A DNA stretch of 64,000 bases from Dasyornis broadbenti (GCA_013397935.1 VZRN01004248.1:63931-127930), one strand, 5' to 3'; counted from the first letter of the stretch, positions 9,401 to 19,858 are shown. Translations and numbers: made by a program. Notes: a model not told the origin generated them from the sequence alone.

Positions 9401-12303
9401 AAGCAATACCATGGGGTAGTCTTCCAGCCAAATTTGTTGAATTAGTCTCCTTTTTCAAGATGGCAAGAGAGAAGAGAAACATGGGGATGGGGCAGGGGGA
9501 GAACAGAAAAGACAAGAAAGCTGTGAGAAATGGGACAGAGAGCATTGAGACCTTTGTTTGCTGGAATAACCCCACTCTATTCTGAAACAGCCTTGGCTGG
9601 TCATTTCCTTTATGTGGCAGGGGTTTCCAGGTCCAGTCCTAGGACAGAGCTGGGCTAGAGCTGAGAAGACTTTTGCTAGGCACTGCCCTCTCCCTGCTGC
9701 ACAAGGGACAAGACCCTCAGGGTGTGCTGGGACCTGGAGCAGTGCTGGCCTTGTACAGTCCTCCAGCAAAGGTTTCTTTCTGCTTCAGAGGGTGCACAGG
9801 GGGAGGGCAGCTCCGCAGCCCAACACTGGTGTAGTGCTGCCTGCGGGGCTTCTTGTGCCATTGAACTTCCCTTTCCCTCTGACCCCCAGCTATCGGTACC
9901 TGAAGCTGGCAGGGAATTTCGAGCGTTCTGCTGGGCTGCAGGCGGGGATAGACCTCGTAACGGTGAGTCTGGGCGGCCTTGAGGTGGGCAGGGAAGTTTA
10001 TTGTATGTGTCTGGTGCTGCCACTGCTTTTGGTACTGAACACACTGGGTTTTAGGGAAGGCAATAGCCTAGCAGACCAAATCAAATGTAGATGTGTTTCC
10101 TGTCCTTCTAGAGTCCTCTTTATTCAGAGGAGCCTGTGCTCTGTTTGAGTCTTGGTCCACCTGCTGGGTCTGTCAGACAGGAGGGAAATCAGGAGTAGCA
10201 GCTTTGTGACACTGGCTCTGCCAGGTCATAGTCATGGTGTTTCACACTTATCATTAACAGCCACTCAGTGGATATTTTGCCAGCCCTTGGGATCTCAGTT
10301 TCTGATGCAGTAATGAGATTTTGACTCCTGTATCGCTGTCCTCCTGCCCCTCAAGAAAGACTTAACTGAAAGTCAACCTATTTTTTTCCCCAACCGGTAC
10401 AATTGGTTCCAGGACCCGCACAGCATTGTCTTCCTTTGTGACCTCCACATCCACTTCCCAGCTGGAGTCATTGATTCAATCAGGAAGCACTGCGTGGAAG
10501 GCAAGATGGCCTTTGCACCCATGGTCATGAGGCTGCACTGTGGGATGTCGCCACAGTGGCCTGATGGTAAGAGGACTCAGACTTTGGGAAAGGGGGAAAG
10601 AAGATAGCGCCTGCCTCCTCTAGATTTGTTCCTCTGGCATTGTCAAGGTCTGGAGCTTGAGGTACTTCCAGGTCCACAGGGTGAGTGTGTGTTAGACATA
10701 GGATGGGGTTTAACAGCATTAGGTACTTGGAATTTGAGATCAAAAAGTTAGCAGAGCCCTTTATCTGGTGTTTTTCCTGGTCATCTCCTAGGGTTCTTTA
10801 TGGATTTAAGAACCTTAGGAAAACCCTCCTTTACTGCTTTCTGTCCATATCTCTATTTTCTTAGGAGGCAAGCCTGTCCTGAGAAGAGCTGGTAGACAGG
10901 GGTGAGGGAAACCAACCCAAGGTGGAGGGAGAAAAGTAGCATAGATCATTTTAACATAGGATTTCCTTTAGACAGGAGTGGGCATCCAAAGCCATCCAGG
11001 CCCAAGGACAACACTGGAAAGCTGGGGCAGTCAGGAACTATATTGCCAGACAGGAGATGTGAGAGGCTCTGCTAACAAGTTGATGGGACAGATAGCATGG
11101 TCTGTCCATAAGCCTTTCTCATTCCCAAAGCTGGTTGACAAGGCTGTCTCTGCCCTGGTGCTGAGTTTACTCCCTGGTGTCAACACTGTGCTAAAAGTAA
11201 CTTGAGTCTCACTCCAGCAGCTCTGCTTGAGCCATCAATGGTTCAAAGCCCCAGCATAGCTGTGCCTCTTTTGTGTTCTCCTCAGGCTACTGGGAAGTGA
11301 ATGGGTTTGGTCTCCTGGGCATATACAAGTCCGACCTGGACAAAATTGGAGGCATGAACACAAAAGAGTTTCGGGACCGCTGGGGAGGAGAGGACTGGGA
11401 ACTGCTGGACAGGTAGGCATCCACTGTCATTGTTCAAGTGCTCAGGAGGGGAAACCCATCGGATCCTGGAGAACCAATGACCACAGGACTGGGGATCTAA
11501 GGAGATGGGGGTGCCTACTGTCACCATAACCTTGATCAGTGAGGGAGACTCTTTTAGCATGTCCTGACCTCAAACCTAGTAGGTGAGGAGACACCAAACA
11601 CTCTACTGCAGCCACTAGTAAGAAAAGAGCTATTTTCTGCTGCCTTCCAGCCACACTGCTGGTTGATCTCATGAAGATCAGGCACTGGTGATCATGAAGA
11701 CTGTCCTCTTCAAGAACTGCAGAGCACAGTCTGGGTCCCTCACATTTCCCATATAACACTTAGCAATTGCCCCAAAGACCAACTGTTCGAGAGTCATTTA
11801 AAGTTCATGAGGTACAGTTACAATTTCTGAGAATTTTGTGATGAGTGATCTCTGCTGCACAAATCCTGGGTGTCTGGGTTTGTAGCTGTAGGGTTTGGGT
11901 CCTTTCCTGTCTTTTCAGTCAGCTGACTGAAATCCAGTTCTGCCAGCTGTCTTTCCTCCTATCTTGGCATATGCAGGCACTCCTGACCAGTCCTGCCCTC
12001 AGGGGTGCATGAATACTCAGAAAGTGTCATTAGATTCCTGCTTATGGATATAGGATACCCCTGAGCTGTTCTGGACTATCCAATTTACTTGCAGTCTCTT
12101 GTCAACAGCACAACTTAAAAGAGTTTTCCTGGGGCTGAGTCTCTCAGTACCTTTGCGATGAAATTTTCCCTGAGTCTACTCTTCTTTCTGCCAGGATCTT
12201 ACAGGCTGGGCTGGAAGTGGAGCGTCTCTCCTTGAGAAACTTTTTCCACTGGTTTCACTCAAAGCGGGGCATGTGGAACCGACGGCAGCTGAAGACACTC
12301 TAG
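374..12303 (+). CDS. B4GALNT3: B4GALNT3, beta-1,4-N-acetylgalactosaminyltransferase 3 (3' part, 15 exons; 5' end outside window)
   Basis: Golgi type II membrane enzyme that transfers GalNAc from UDP-GalNAc in beta-1,4 linkage to GlcNAc, making LacdiNAc on N- and O-glycans. Coding exons join as 374-474, 867-934, 1450-1528, 1952-2018, 3744-3887, 4279-4388, 4853-4953, 5589-5665, 6263-7244, 8361-8659, 9046-9199, 9890-9962, 10413-10566, 11286-11412 and 12195-12303, all with AG/GT borders and matching phases. They total 2645 nt, about 881 codons. Order of domains: rest of the PA14 domain (residues 1 to about 105 of this part), a low-complexity stem with an acidic tract, then the GT7/CHGN-type catalytic domain (from about residue 577). 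Key motifs are DLH at 10440-10448, in the place of the family's metal-binding DxD, and WGGEDW at 11381-11398. B4GALNT4 is the close paralogue; the exon-by-exon match and NINJ2 next door favour B4GALNT3. The membrane anchor and start codon lie left of the window. No frameshift or internal stop was seen. Confidence 0.96.
640..688. repeat. Perfect 22-bp inverted repeat with 5-nt loop
   Basis: Left arm 640-661, loop 662-666, right arm 667-688, with all 22 positions complementary. It lies in the B4GALNT3 intron between exons a and b. The transcript would form a very stable short hairpin. It is too short for a standard microRNA precursor. Confidence 0.97.
867..934 (+). CDS. B4GALNT3: B4GALNT3 exon b (PA14 domain)
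   Basis: 68 nt, from acceptor TTCACAG to donor GTGAGT. It encodes TGKEWTAPGEFGKFHSQK and a few more residues. An earlier GT at 930 would also fit a donor, but only the 935 donor keeps the phase of the next exon and the family alignment. Confidence 0.93.
1450..1528 (+). CDS. B4GALNT3: B4GALNT3 exon c (PA14 domain)
   Basis: 79 nt. One base completes the previous codon, then LSAAGRYYFEVLHKQDDRG and on to HVEVA, before donor GTGAGT. RYYFEVLHKQ is a strongly conserved strand of the PA14 domain in this family. Confidence 0.95.
1952..2018 (+). CDS. B4GALNT3: B4GALNT3 exon d (end of PA14 domain)
   Basis: 67 nt. It encodes WRLNDPEVKFKIIDSQYLSL and FA, ending with one base of a split Asn codon before donor GTAAGT. 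This is the last strand of the PA14 region. Confidence 0.94.
2019..3743 (+). other. B4GALNT3: B4GALNT3 intron, 1.7 kb
   Basis: The longest intron seen in this gene. I see no exon, repeat family or RNA gene in it that I can support. The short open frames here have no recognisable protein. Confidence 0.75.
3744..3887 (+). CDS. B4GALNT3: B4GALNT3 exon e
   Basis: 144 nt. It encodes NETLLKMDEVGHIPQT, a variable Ser/Arg-rich stretch, then ADMLKPDPRDTLYE. The MDEVGHIPQT and DPRDTLY blocks are conserved in the family and the middle is not. Donor GTAAGA. Confidence 0.95.
4279..4388 (+). CDS. B4GALNT3: B4GALNT3 exon f
   Basis: 110 nt. It encodes VPLLSKSRVHRALPDCPYKP and SYLVNGFPLQRYQGLQF; phase 0 end before GTAAGT. 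The CPYKPSYLV block and LQRYQGL are conserved features of the region between PA14 and the stem. Confidence 0.95.
4853..4953 (+). CDS. B4GALNT3: B4GALNT3 exon g
   Basis: 101 nt. It encodes VHLSFVYPNDYSRLSHMEKD, then NKCFYQENPYYLE, ending two bases into an Arg codon. FVYPNDYxRLSHME is conserved in vertebrate B4GALNT3. Confidence 0.96.
5589..5665 (+). CDS. B4GALNT3: B4GALNT3 exon h
   Basis: 77 nt. It encodes FGFYKYMKMDQPDKSLDSGK and KTEQP before donor GTAGGG. The flanking introns (4954-5588 and 5666-6262) hold nothing else recognisable; an open frame that runs into this exon from the left is fortuitous. Confidence 0.93.
6263..7244 (+). CDS. B4GALNT3: B4GALNT3 exon i, large stem exon
   Basis: 982 nt, 327 codons, one third of the visible protein. 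It encodes a poorly conserved, probably disordered stem rich in Ser, Pro, Arg and Lys, then the conserved QWLSQVESYIAEQKA. A Glu/Asp-rich tract follows at about 7000-7053, and finally FDYVPVFDQAVNWEQTFS and LDFHMLRTDWIDLKCNTSGN. Its end (EALEVTRVFLRKLNQRSKG) starts the catalytic module. Splice phase in is 1 base used, out is GG of a split Gly codon. Confidence 0.96.
7245..8360 (+). other. B4GALNT3: B4GALNT3 intron, 1.1 kb
   Basis: It opens with donor GTAAGG and ends at CTCCTGCAG. No repeat or gene recognised inside. The last 200 bases are more GC-rich than the rest. Confidence 0.75.
8361..8659 (+). CDS. B4GALNT3: B4GALNT3 exon j (start of catalytic domain)
   Basis: 299 nt. It encodes RFQLQRIVNVEKRQDRMRGS, RYLLELELLEQGERLVRISE, then GWQGIGGDEEDERRMRNLAW and FSWNHQAVVHFVVP. 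The VNVEKR and LLELELLEQG blocks mark the entry into the CHGN-type glycosyltransferase domain. Local CpG content is higher than in the neighbours. Confidence 0.96.
9046..9199 (+). CDS. B4GALNT3: B4GALNT3 exon k (catalytic domain)
   Basis: 154 nt. It encodes VKNQARWVLQFISDMEELFR, then VTKDPYFSIIITDYSSDDMD. PVKNQARWVxQFI corresponds to the start of the nucleotide-sugar-binding fold, where retaining the bulky aromatic and basic residues is typical of the family. Donor GTGAGA. Confidence 0.96.
9890..9962 (+). CDS. B4GALNT3: B4GALNT3 exon l (catalytic domain)
   Basis: 73 nt. It encodes YRYLKLAGNFERSAGLQAGI and DLVT. The block FxRSxGLxxG is the counterpart of the FNRAxLLNxG motif of beta-1,4-galactosyltransferases. 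The final Thr codon ACG sits before donor GTGAGT, where I would expect Lys from human. Confidence 0.95.
10413..10566 (+). CDS. B4GALNT3: B4GALNT3 exon m (metal-binding DLH)
   Basis: 154 nt. It encodes DPHSIVFLCDLHIHFPAGVI, then DSIRKHCVEGKMAFAPMVMR and LHCGMSPQWPDG. The DLH triplet (10440-10448) stands where GT7-type enzymes carry the DxD metal site. FAPMVMRL precedes the acceptor-binding region. Confidence 0.96.
11286..11412 (+). CDS. B4GALNT3: B4GALNT3 exon n (WGGEDW motif)
   Basis: 127 nt. It encodes GYWEVNGFGLLGIYKSDLDK, IGGMNTKEFRDRWGGEDWEL and LD. GGMNTKEFRDRWGGEDWELLD matches the WGWGxEDDD catalytic signature of the GT7 superfamily, with Glu and Asp kept and the following acidic pair changed to Trp-Glu as in B4GALNT3/4. 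Confidence 0.97.
12195..12303 (+). CDS. B4GALNT3: B4GALNT3 last coding exon
   Basis: 109 nt including the TAG stop at 12301-12303. It encodes RILQAGLEVERLSLRNFFHW, then FHSKRGMWNRRQLKTL. The C-terminal KRGMWxRRQxKTL is the conserved end of the family. Confidence 0.97.
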
Positions 12304-13500
12304 CCTTCAACCCCAAAGCTGTTTGGCAGCACTGTCCACCATCTCATCCAGATGTGCACTTTACTGGGGTGCACAGCCGAGTGCCTGAAAACAACCCACA
12401 ACTGTCCCTATCTCTGATGGGATGGCTCAGCCGAGGAAGGGATGATCAGGCTAGCAGAGCAGGAGCTTCTCTTGTCAGCCATTGCATAAAGGTGTGGGAT
12501 CCATAGATGTCTGGGAAGGTGTGTGGGGGAGATGTCGACAAGTGAAGGACTTGTATTTCCTGCCATGCAGTCTGGTGGAAGGTACAGTGGGAGAGGTGCC
12601 GTGTTTCCTGTTGAGTCTTGCACTAAACAAACACAAATCCCAGCTAAGCCCAGAACGGTTTATGTAGAGCAGCGCAGCTTCTCTTTCAATTACTTCAATG
12701 AAAAAAAAAAAAAAAGAAACAACCCACAACTGTCCCTATTTCCTCTCCTTTGCCATCTCTCCGGTATCCATGATTTTGGACAGGGGACCAAAGTTCTCTG
12801 ATTGGTATTGCATCCACATACTCATATGCTGACTCAAGGAAATCTGGATGTGGAGGAGCTGATAGGCACTTTAGACTGCTGGTGCTTAGATGTTTCTCTG
12901 TGCTGTTCACTTCAGTCATTATGAAAAACTGTGCTCGTGTTTAGCAAATTATGGGTCATGGAAGGAGAGGCAAATACATTTCCCTTACAAGAGCCACATT
13001 TGCCTGTATCTGGGCAAGCTGGCAAGGGTGATGTTACAATTCCACCTAAATTATTGATCCGCTGCCTGAGGGTAGTGGAGGGGCTATACAAAGAAGCTAA
13101 CAGGGCATCTCAGGAGGAACTTTGCAGCCTTATCTGACAAACGTGTTTGTCCTAACAATATCAGGGAAACACTAGCAGGGAAGAAGTGGCAATATTTTAT
13201 TAGTTGAAATATTGTGATTTGTCACAAGAGGAAACAGTCTTCCGCTCTCAAAATCCTGTACATTTAAGCAGCATCTAAAAGTTAATTTAATAAGTTATGG
13301 CCTCACACTTGTGTCTTGTCATAGTTTGACTCTTATGTAAAGAGCAGGCTTCTTGGTTGTAGAACCAGCACAGCTGTTGGTGCTTCATCTCTGGAACAGC
13401 CCTGGTCGCTCGGGCCTGGTATGAAGGAGGTGGCCTCAGGTCTTGACACATGCACTGGGTGTAACAAACAGTGAGGACAGAAGAGGGTTGAGTGAATAAA
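12304..13500 (+). other. B4GALNT3: Probable 3' UTR of B4GALNT3
   Basis: Non-coding sequence after the stop. The first canonical AATAAA on this strand is at 13495-13500, which would give a UTR of about 1.2 kb. A run of fourteen A at 12701-12714 is followed by a copy of a 23-nt sequence found 328 bases upstream (12389-12411 and 12717-12739). The true end is inferred and not shown by the sequence alone. Confidence 0.4.
13495..13500 (+). terminator. Candidate polyadenylation signal of B4GALNT3
   Basis: Canonical AATAAA in the forward direction about 1.19 kb after the stop codon. No strong GT-rich element follows within 30 bases, so a different site is possible, for example a weaker AATACA-type signal near 16145. 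Confidence 0.3.
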
Positions 13501-14293
13501 AGGATGGGCAAACCCATGCTGTCATTGATGCAAGAACTGTGGAGATGCAAGATGTGGAGAGAGCCCACAGCTGGCCTGATACTACAGGGAAGTCTCAACC
13601 CCTGAAACTCCTGTTAATGTTAGGCAAGATATTTTTACCCTGTAACCATTTTAGAAGACTATATAAACCCAGAAATCCCAGAGCACTCAGTGTCCCTATA
13701 ACATGCTGAAAAGGCTGCTACTGGTCTCAGACTTGAGCAGAGAGTGTGACATAGGGTGCTGCTCACAGTGCCCAGTTCTGTGGGGACTTGCTGAGGAGTG
13801 AGTAATGGATGTATGCAGAATACAAGCAATGCTGACATGGTACTAGATGTTTTTCTCTTTGCTGATGGAGTAGATGTCCATTCAGAATAGGCATTCATTT
13901 ATTACTGGGTCTGTGGTGCTTGAAAAGTCTATCAGGTTCTGCTATTGCAGTAGAAAACTGAACATGCAAGTTCTGGCGCATGAGATAGGAATCTTGTCAA
14001 ATCATCTGCTTGCGTCAGTCTGGGTTTTGTGACTGATGGATTTAGAAAAAGTCAACCAGATACCAGAAAGTTCTGCAGCTGTGGTGAGTAGTAGACACAG
14101 GAGATGGCTGTGTCTCTGAATCCGTGGAGCCTTTGCCAGAATGGAGACACTGAATATCCCAGAAGAGGCAGCCTCTAGCCAGCTGCCCAAGCCAGAGTAG
14201 TCTTCCTATTGAGGGAAAATACCCATACAGATGCTAAGAAATTAAATCACTGCTGTTGGGGTGAGGGAAGAGGCTGACAACCGTCAATACTTA

Positions 14294-14317
14294 AAAAAAG
14301 AAGAAAAAAAAAAAAAA
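14294..14317. repeat. A-rich simple tract
   Basis: Adenine-rich run with single G interruptions in the intergenic DNA. Slippage-prone; no adjoining retroposon body was recognised. Confidence 0.6.
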
Positions 14318-17300
14318 GTGTTATAGGAGTTTGGGAGACCAGAGCCCTTTGATGCAATGTTGCAATGAGCTGTTTCTGCATGGAATGTGCAGTGTCAGTC
14401 ATGCTCTCAGTGCATGTCAGAGCCTGTGCTTCCCTCAGACACAGGCACAACTCCACGAGTGTGCAGGTGAGCTGCCTTCCAGGCTCCAGGATGGCACCTC
14501 CACAGCCTGTCCAGGCTGGCTCTGTCACGCAATCCCTGTGGAATGGGGAGAGGCTGTCGGGAGGGCGAGTACTGGAGCATGGTGAGGCATTAGCAGAACC
14601 AGCTGTCTGGTCCCATAAAGCTTGGAGAACAGCATGGTGCCCACTTTGCAGATGAACTGCTGAGTTCAGTGGCAGCCCGTAAGTCAGGCATGGAGAAGAA
14701 GAGTTATTTGTACCATGTGCTTTCAAATCCGGCTATAGATGTGGTCTGCAGCACCTAAAGTTAGCAGCTGGCATTCATCTGCAGACACTGGCAAGAATTA
14801 GGTGCCTCCAGAAGGTAACTCACTTAGCTTAAATGACATGAGTAGCCCCTCTTCCCCACTACAGAGGACAGTCAGCAAAGAGTGGACTGGACAGTAGGGT
14901 GCATCCCTTGTTGCAGCACTGCCAGCAGAATTTGAGGATTTTGCCCCCAGTTTTTCAGCTGTGACTGTGCTCCTTCCTTCACATCTTGTAACCCAGGCCA
15001 GTGGTAAGCAGAACTACCTCATGAGGAGTCCTTGGTGGAGATGTAAGGAGTTACTGGTTTTCAGTCCAGTTTCCTGATAGCCAGTGTCCCCACTGTCAAA
15101 GCTGCCATCTTAAATGTTTTTCCCTTTCAGTGGCAATTCTCAGTTGGTATCCAAGCATTGCACTAGTAAATGTGATTATTACTAATTGGCACGAGCTGGC
15201 CACTAGCTCTTCCATGGAGGAGCTTGGAGAGCCCATGGGGAAAAAAACTGTCTTCAGCCCACATGCTCAGAGACCTCACTGCAGGTTGTAGGAAGAGAGG
15301 GGTCTCCACGCTCCCCAGCTTACTGACCAGCAGCAAAACTTGCAGGAGCAGTGCTGGGCTTCACTCTGAGGCTACTGCCCCTCTTCCAAAACAATCTGCA
15401 GTTTTTGTCCCCAGACAGAGTCACAAAGAGGGGGAGAACAGGAAGCACAGCAGGAGCAGATCTCTCAGCCATGCAGTGAAAGGACATGGCCAGGAAGCTG
15501 ACTCTCCTCAACAGCTGGTCACATTTCTGTCACCAGGATCTTTTTAGGAAGCTGTGCTGGAGTTTCTGGCCTTCATGTGCATCCTGTCTGTGTCCTGCCT
15601 GGACAGCCAGAGGAAGCCAGTGGCACAGAATTTTCCTTGCATCAGGCCAGGAGCCAGCTGCTCCGGAAGCGCCCTGGCTGGGGAGATGATGGACCATGCT
15701 GCAAAAGGGACTTTCTGCAGGGTTGGATGTGACCGGGCTGGGGAGTCCAGACCACTGAGTGCGAGGTGCAGGCCAAGTAGGCTCTGCCTACAAATGTGGC
15801 TGTGTCTTCAGGACTGAATTGTGGTGCTCAGGCTTGTTTTGCAGGTCAGCAAAGGCGACAAAGGAGGGCTGGCTTTCCATCTCAGCAAAGTGTATTGTGT
15901 GAAAATTATAATGTGATTTGTTTCATCATTGTCTTAATGTTTGCCCAGTGTGAACATCTCTCCTCATTGCCTACAAATGTCTGAAGTCAATTGTTTTTCA
16001 GCTACTGATGCCTTGTGTTGAAAATCTGAGTTGTACCTTTGAATTACCTGCCTTGAAGTGGCTCTGTGCCTTCAAGATGACTCCTGGGCCACTTCTCTGT
16101 TGGAGCTGGGAGATGGATGTACAGGTTCTCCCCCATGTTTTATAAATACATTGTGTTCCTACAAGAGCTCTCTTCTCTCTGTGTGTTACTTGCACCTACT
16201 CACTATGCAGCAGGGATTAGAAATCAAGTGTTGCTCCTCTGTCTTCATTAATTGAAAGCACAGGCAATACCAGAGAGACAGATCCCTCTCTGCCCAAGCA
16301 GCAGGAGCTCTGCAGCAAGAGGTGGCTGGGAGATGCAGTGAGCAAGGTTAGACAAGAATGAGCCCTGCTTCAGTCCCCTCTAGGTCTGCAGAAAATGAGA
16401 TGGCAACAAAACAGTTTTTCTCCTCTCTACCTGTGTTTATCATGTGAATCAAGGTGAAAACAGTGGACAAATACACAGTCCAGCAAAGCCATGAGTGTGA
16501 TGTGATGAGAGAATGTGGAAAACAAAGTGGTCCTGGCATGTAGAGGACAGTTCCTAGAGAAGACCATAGGTGAGAGCCTAGACCTGAGCTCAGTATTGGC
16601 ACAGCCTATACAGATGGGAGGTCAGCTCTTTCACATCAACTGCTTGTTTAGATTCAATTTTGGCCTGTTTTCACTTCAACTGTGCCTTCTTTGAGTATCA
16701 AAATCTTGGCAGCAAAGGGAGTTGACATGAAGAGGGAAAAGGCAAGCCAAGGTTGCTAATGAGTGTGATTTCACTGTAACAAGAAATTATTAATATTAAA
16801 GGTGATGGAGGGAAAGTGTTGCAGTGTGCTGCCAGTCTTTTTCTTGCCTGGGTGAGTGACAGGAAGCCCTCTCTGCTTATGCAGGCCTCACATGCTGCCA
16901 TACCCGATCTAGTAGCTCTCTGAAACAATGATGAAGTTAAGATCTGGTAATGAAATTCCCCTCACTGCTTCTTTCCCAACTGAATCTTTTCTAATTTTCT
17001 CTCTCTTTACGTTCAGTCATCAATGCTAATTGCTTTGCCTCCTGCTCCATGAAGCAGTGAGTCCTAGGGTTTGGGATCTGCACACAGGATACGTAATTTT
17101 TTACCTTTCTAGGAACCCAGCCAGCCAATAGTGGCTGAGAGCCCTTGGCTCATGGTTTTGCTTTGCTTACAACTCATTTTGCTACCTCTAGAGTGATGCA
17201 TTTTTTCAGAGGAGGTGGGATAAGAGGCTTCCCAGAAACATCCACCACTGTTTGCTGTCTGTCACAGGAGAGACTGAGGACCAAGGTAAGCAGCAAACTC

Positions 17301-17759
17301 AAGAGTCACCCCAGACCTGTCAACCCCCAGAAAAAGTGGAGGACAAATCTCTGCCTGCTTCACCAAACAGATCGCAGACCATGCTCAGCTTTGCCCCTTT
17401 AGGTTCTGGGAAATACGTAACTGGTATTTTCCACCCTACTTTTATGCAACTTTCCTTCAGCTCAAAAGAGCCACTGTCAGTTGCTGGTGCTAAGCTGATG
17501 CTGGCCTATGGCCTTACCCACCACCTTTGTGGGTAAGATCATTCACTCCCTCTCAGAAAAAAAGCACCAGGTGTGTCTTTCACAGAAATTTGGTTTTGTA
17601 AAGTCAAATTCAGAATACAAATGAAATCTGTCTTTTTCTAAGTGTCAGACAGTCCCAGTAGCTCCTGAGGACCAGTGTGAGGATGCTTTCATGACATTTC
17701 TCTCTCAGGGGTGGCAAGGATATCCAAAAAGAAAAGTCCATATTGAACTCTGATTCTGC

Positions 17760-18560
17760 AGTACAATGGAAAAAATCATTTAATAATCAAAAAAAGCATG
17801 TAATTATTTAAATAGGCCTACGTAAGGTTATTAAAATACCATTTTTTAGCATGACTATAGAGTTAAAATTCTAGGATTGAAAATTTTTACTCTTTCATAA
17901 AAATCTGGAAATGCATTACTTTAAAGGATTTTTTTAAAAAGAAACAAATCATTCTAATACAAGAGAATTCCCAACGCTGTCAATATAAATCAAATGCATT
18001 TTAAAATATTTATATTAGTGATAAGACTTAAATCATAATGGTGATTTTTAAAATAAAGTAATACAATATGCAACTGTAATTTTTCGTTGTGGTAATAGGC
18101 ATAGGCTGTCTCCTTATGCATAATGTTTCTTCATTTTCTGCTAAATGTTATCAGGCTATTCTGCCATCATTCCTGATAGATGCCTGATGATGACATCAGA
18201 TCACAATTACTATTTTCTGTCCTTGTTAATATTCTAATGCTGGAAATACCTGATTGTTTTCTTAACTATGTCACATTTAATTTTAAACAACTAGGAAAAT
18301 ACTTGAACTAATTGCAGCTATCTTCATGTACACACACTGTTCTATCTTCCCAGGAAAGCTTGTTTTTTAGTTTGAGAAATCCATTCTAACATTTGGGAGG
18401 TAAACAATTAGGTAAAATTGCTTTAAGTGCATCAACTTATGTTTGAGACAAAACAAAAAGCTGGACTTATTTATTTAGCCGACAAAGTAAATCATTGTCT
18501 TGTCTACCAAATGAGCCAATATTTCATATGTGAAGCAGGCAGCTAAAAGAAGAAAAGAGA
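17760..18560. other. AT-rich block, possible conserved non-coding element
   Basis: The composition shifts sharply to A+T compared with the flanks, with many TAAT-type cores, octamer-like TTATGCATAAT at about 18114-18124 and no open frame. Such blocks are often conserved regulatory DNA in amniotes, but conservation cannot be judged from one sequence. Confidence 0.25.
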
Positions 18561-19581
18561 TTTACAGAACTGCACTTTTAAAGTGTGCACCTGCTGCTGT
18601 TCCTGCAATTTTCTCTTGCAAAGTTTGATCTGGCTTGGAAAGGCAATGTTCCCATCCCTAAGAACTGCAAAAGCATTACAGTAAGGGGCTGGGATACTAT
18701 GACACACACAGAGTTTTGAACTTTAACCCAGTTTTCTGAATTTGTCGATGGGCTCCTTCTGAGGTCAGTGGAAACGTGGAGAACAGCTTTCCCTTCCATC
18801 TGCGCTGCTCAAATCCTGCAGGGAAGACAAGAAATGCTGGTAAGGTCACCTCAGGCTCCTCTGTGCTGCATGGCCAGAGAGGAGCAGTCACAACCACCGG
18901 GTCACTCAACACTGCAGCTGTCCCTGTGCATGCAGGGTGCTGCTCTTCAGTGTTTGCACCCTTCTGGATCCCAAACCAACAGTGTTTCTGTAGAGGCTTT
19001 TGGCCTTTGCATCCTTCCTCACCATAGCATGTGTCTGTTGAGCTTTCTTGTTGGCTGTTGCCTTGGTATGTTGCATTTAAACTGTGTTTACATTTTGCAG
19101 GTGATGTAAGCAGGAAATGTGAACTTTGTGTCTGGAGCTAAAGTACTTTTGATCTAAGAACATGTCCCTTATTAATGTGACATGGGAACCCAATCATCTG
19201 GGTGAAGTCTTATTTACGGGCTTCCTTGAAAATGAGCATTAGATGCTTGTAACAGTCCCTGCCAAACCACACTGGCTGTTGTGAAGAGCTGTTCCACCCC
19301 TGTCCTCTTGTCTGCTCAGATAGCGCTGCCATCTTTGGATTCCTCCCAGAACACACCTAGTTTTCTTTCCCAAATTTAGCTCCCATCCACAACTGCTATT
19401 TGTATCTGGCACGAGCTCTGCAGCTTTCCAAAAATCATTTGCAGCTGATAAATCCCAGCAACTGGGATGTTTGGTGTTCTTGGTTTAAAGACCAAGCAAG
19501 GAGAGCTCCTCCTGCTCTGAGGGAATTTGTTCAATGGCTGCAGTTTTTGTGGGACAGCTACATGCCTCTGGAAAGGCTTTG

Positions 19582-19587
19582 TTTATT
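19582..19587 (-). terminator. NINJ2: Candidate polyadenylation signal of NINJ2
   Basis: AATAAA on the minus strand, 107 nt after the NINJ2 stop codon. It would give a very short 3' UTR; a longer UTR ending at another site further left is possible. Confidence 0.4.
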
Positions 19588-19694
19588 TGTACAGCTTTGC
19601 CTTCTCCACCTTGCTTTCGGAGACTGAGAGCCCTCCCAGGGGCAGGCAGGGATGGGAACTCGCCCTTTCTTACCTGAGTCCATTGCCCCATGAA

Positions 19695-19858
19695 TTAATA
19701 AGGTCCAAAATTCCTGGTAGGGTAGAGGCCAGTCTTCTGCACCCCAAAGGCTGTGATGAAGATGTTGAGGATGACTGTGATGAAGATGAGAGCTGTGGCA
19801 GCGTTGTTGAGTATATTCAGGCGAGGTTGTTTTGCAATATCATTCAGGTTCAAACGAG
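19695..19858 (-). CDS. NINJ2: NINJ2 coding exon 3 (last)
   Basis: 164 nt. Two bases complete the split Ala codon, then RLNLNDIAKQPRLNILNNAA, TALIFITVILNIFITAFGVQ and KTGLYPTRNFGPY with TAA at 19697-19695. The acceptor is TATTGCACAG preceded by a T-rich tract. It carries the second membrane helix. Confidence 0.96.

Larger units (their letters stand above)
13501..19581. other. Intergenic region between the convergent genes
   Basis: About 6 kb with no supported gene. It holds an A-rich tract near 14294-14317 and a markedly AT-rich block at about 17760-18560. Open frames up to 159 codons occur but show no family signature, no codon pattern of note and no splice context. Confidence 0.65.

Noticed and set aside
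14247..14726. Minus-strand open frame of 159 codons in the intergenic region
   Set aside because: Low-complexity composition, a poly-Phe stretch made by an A-rich tract, and no recognisable family.
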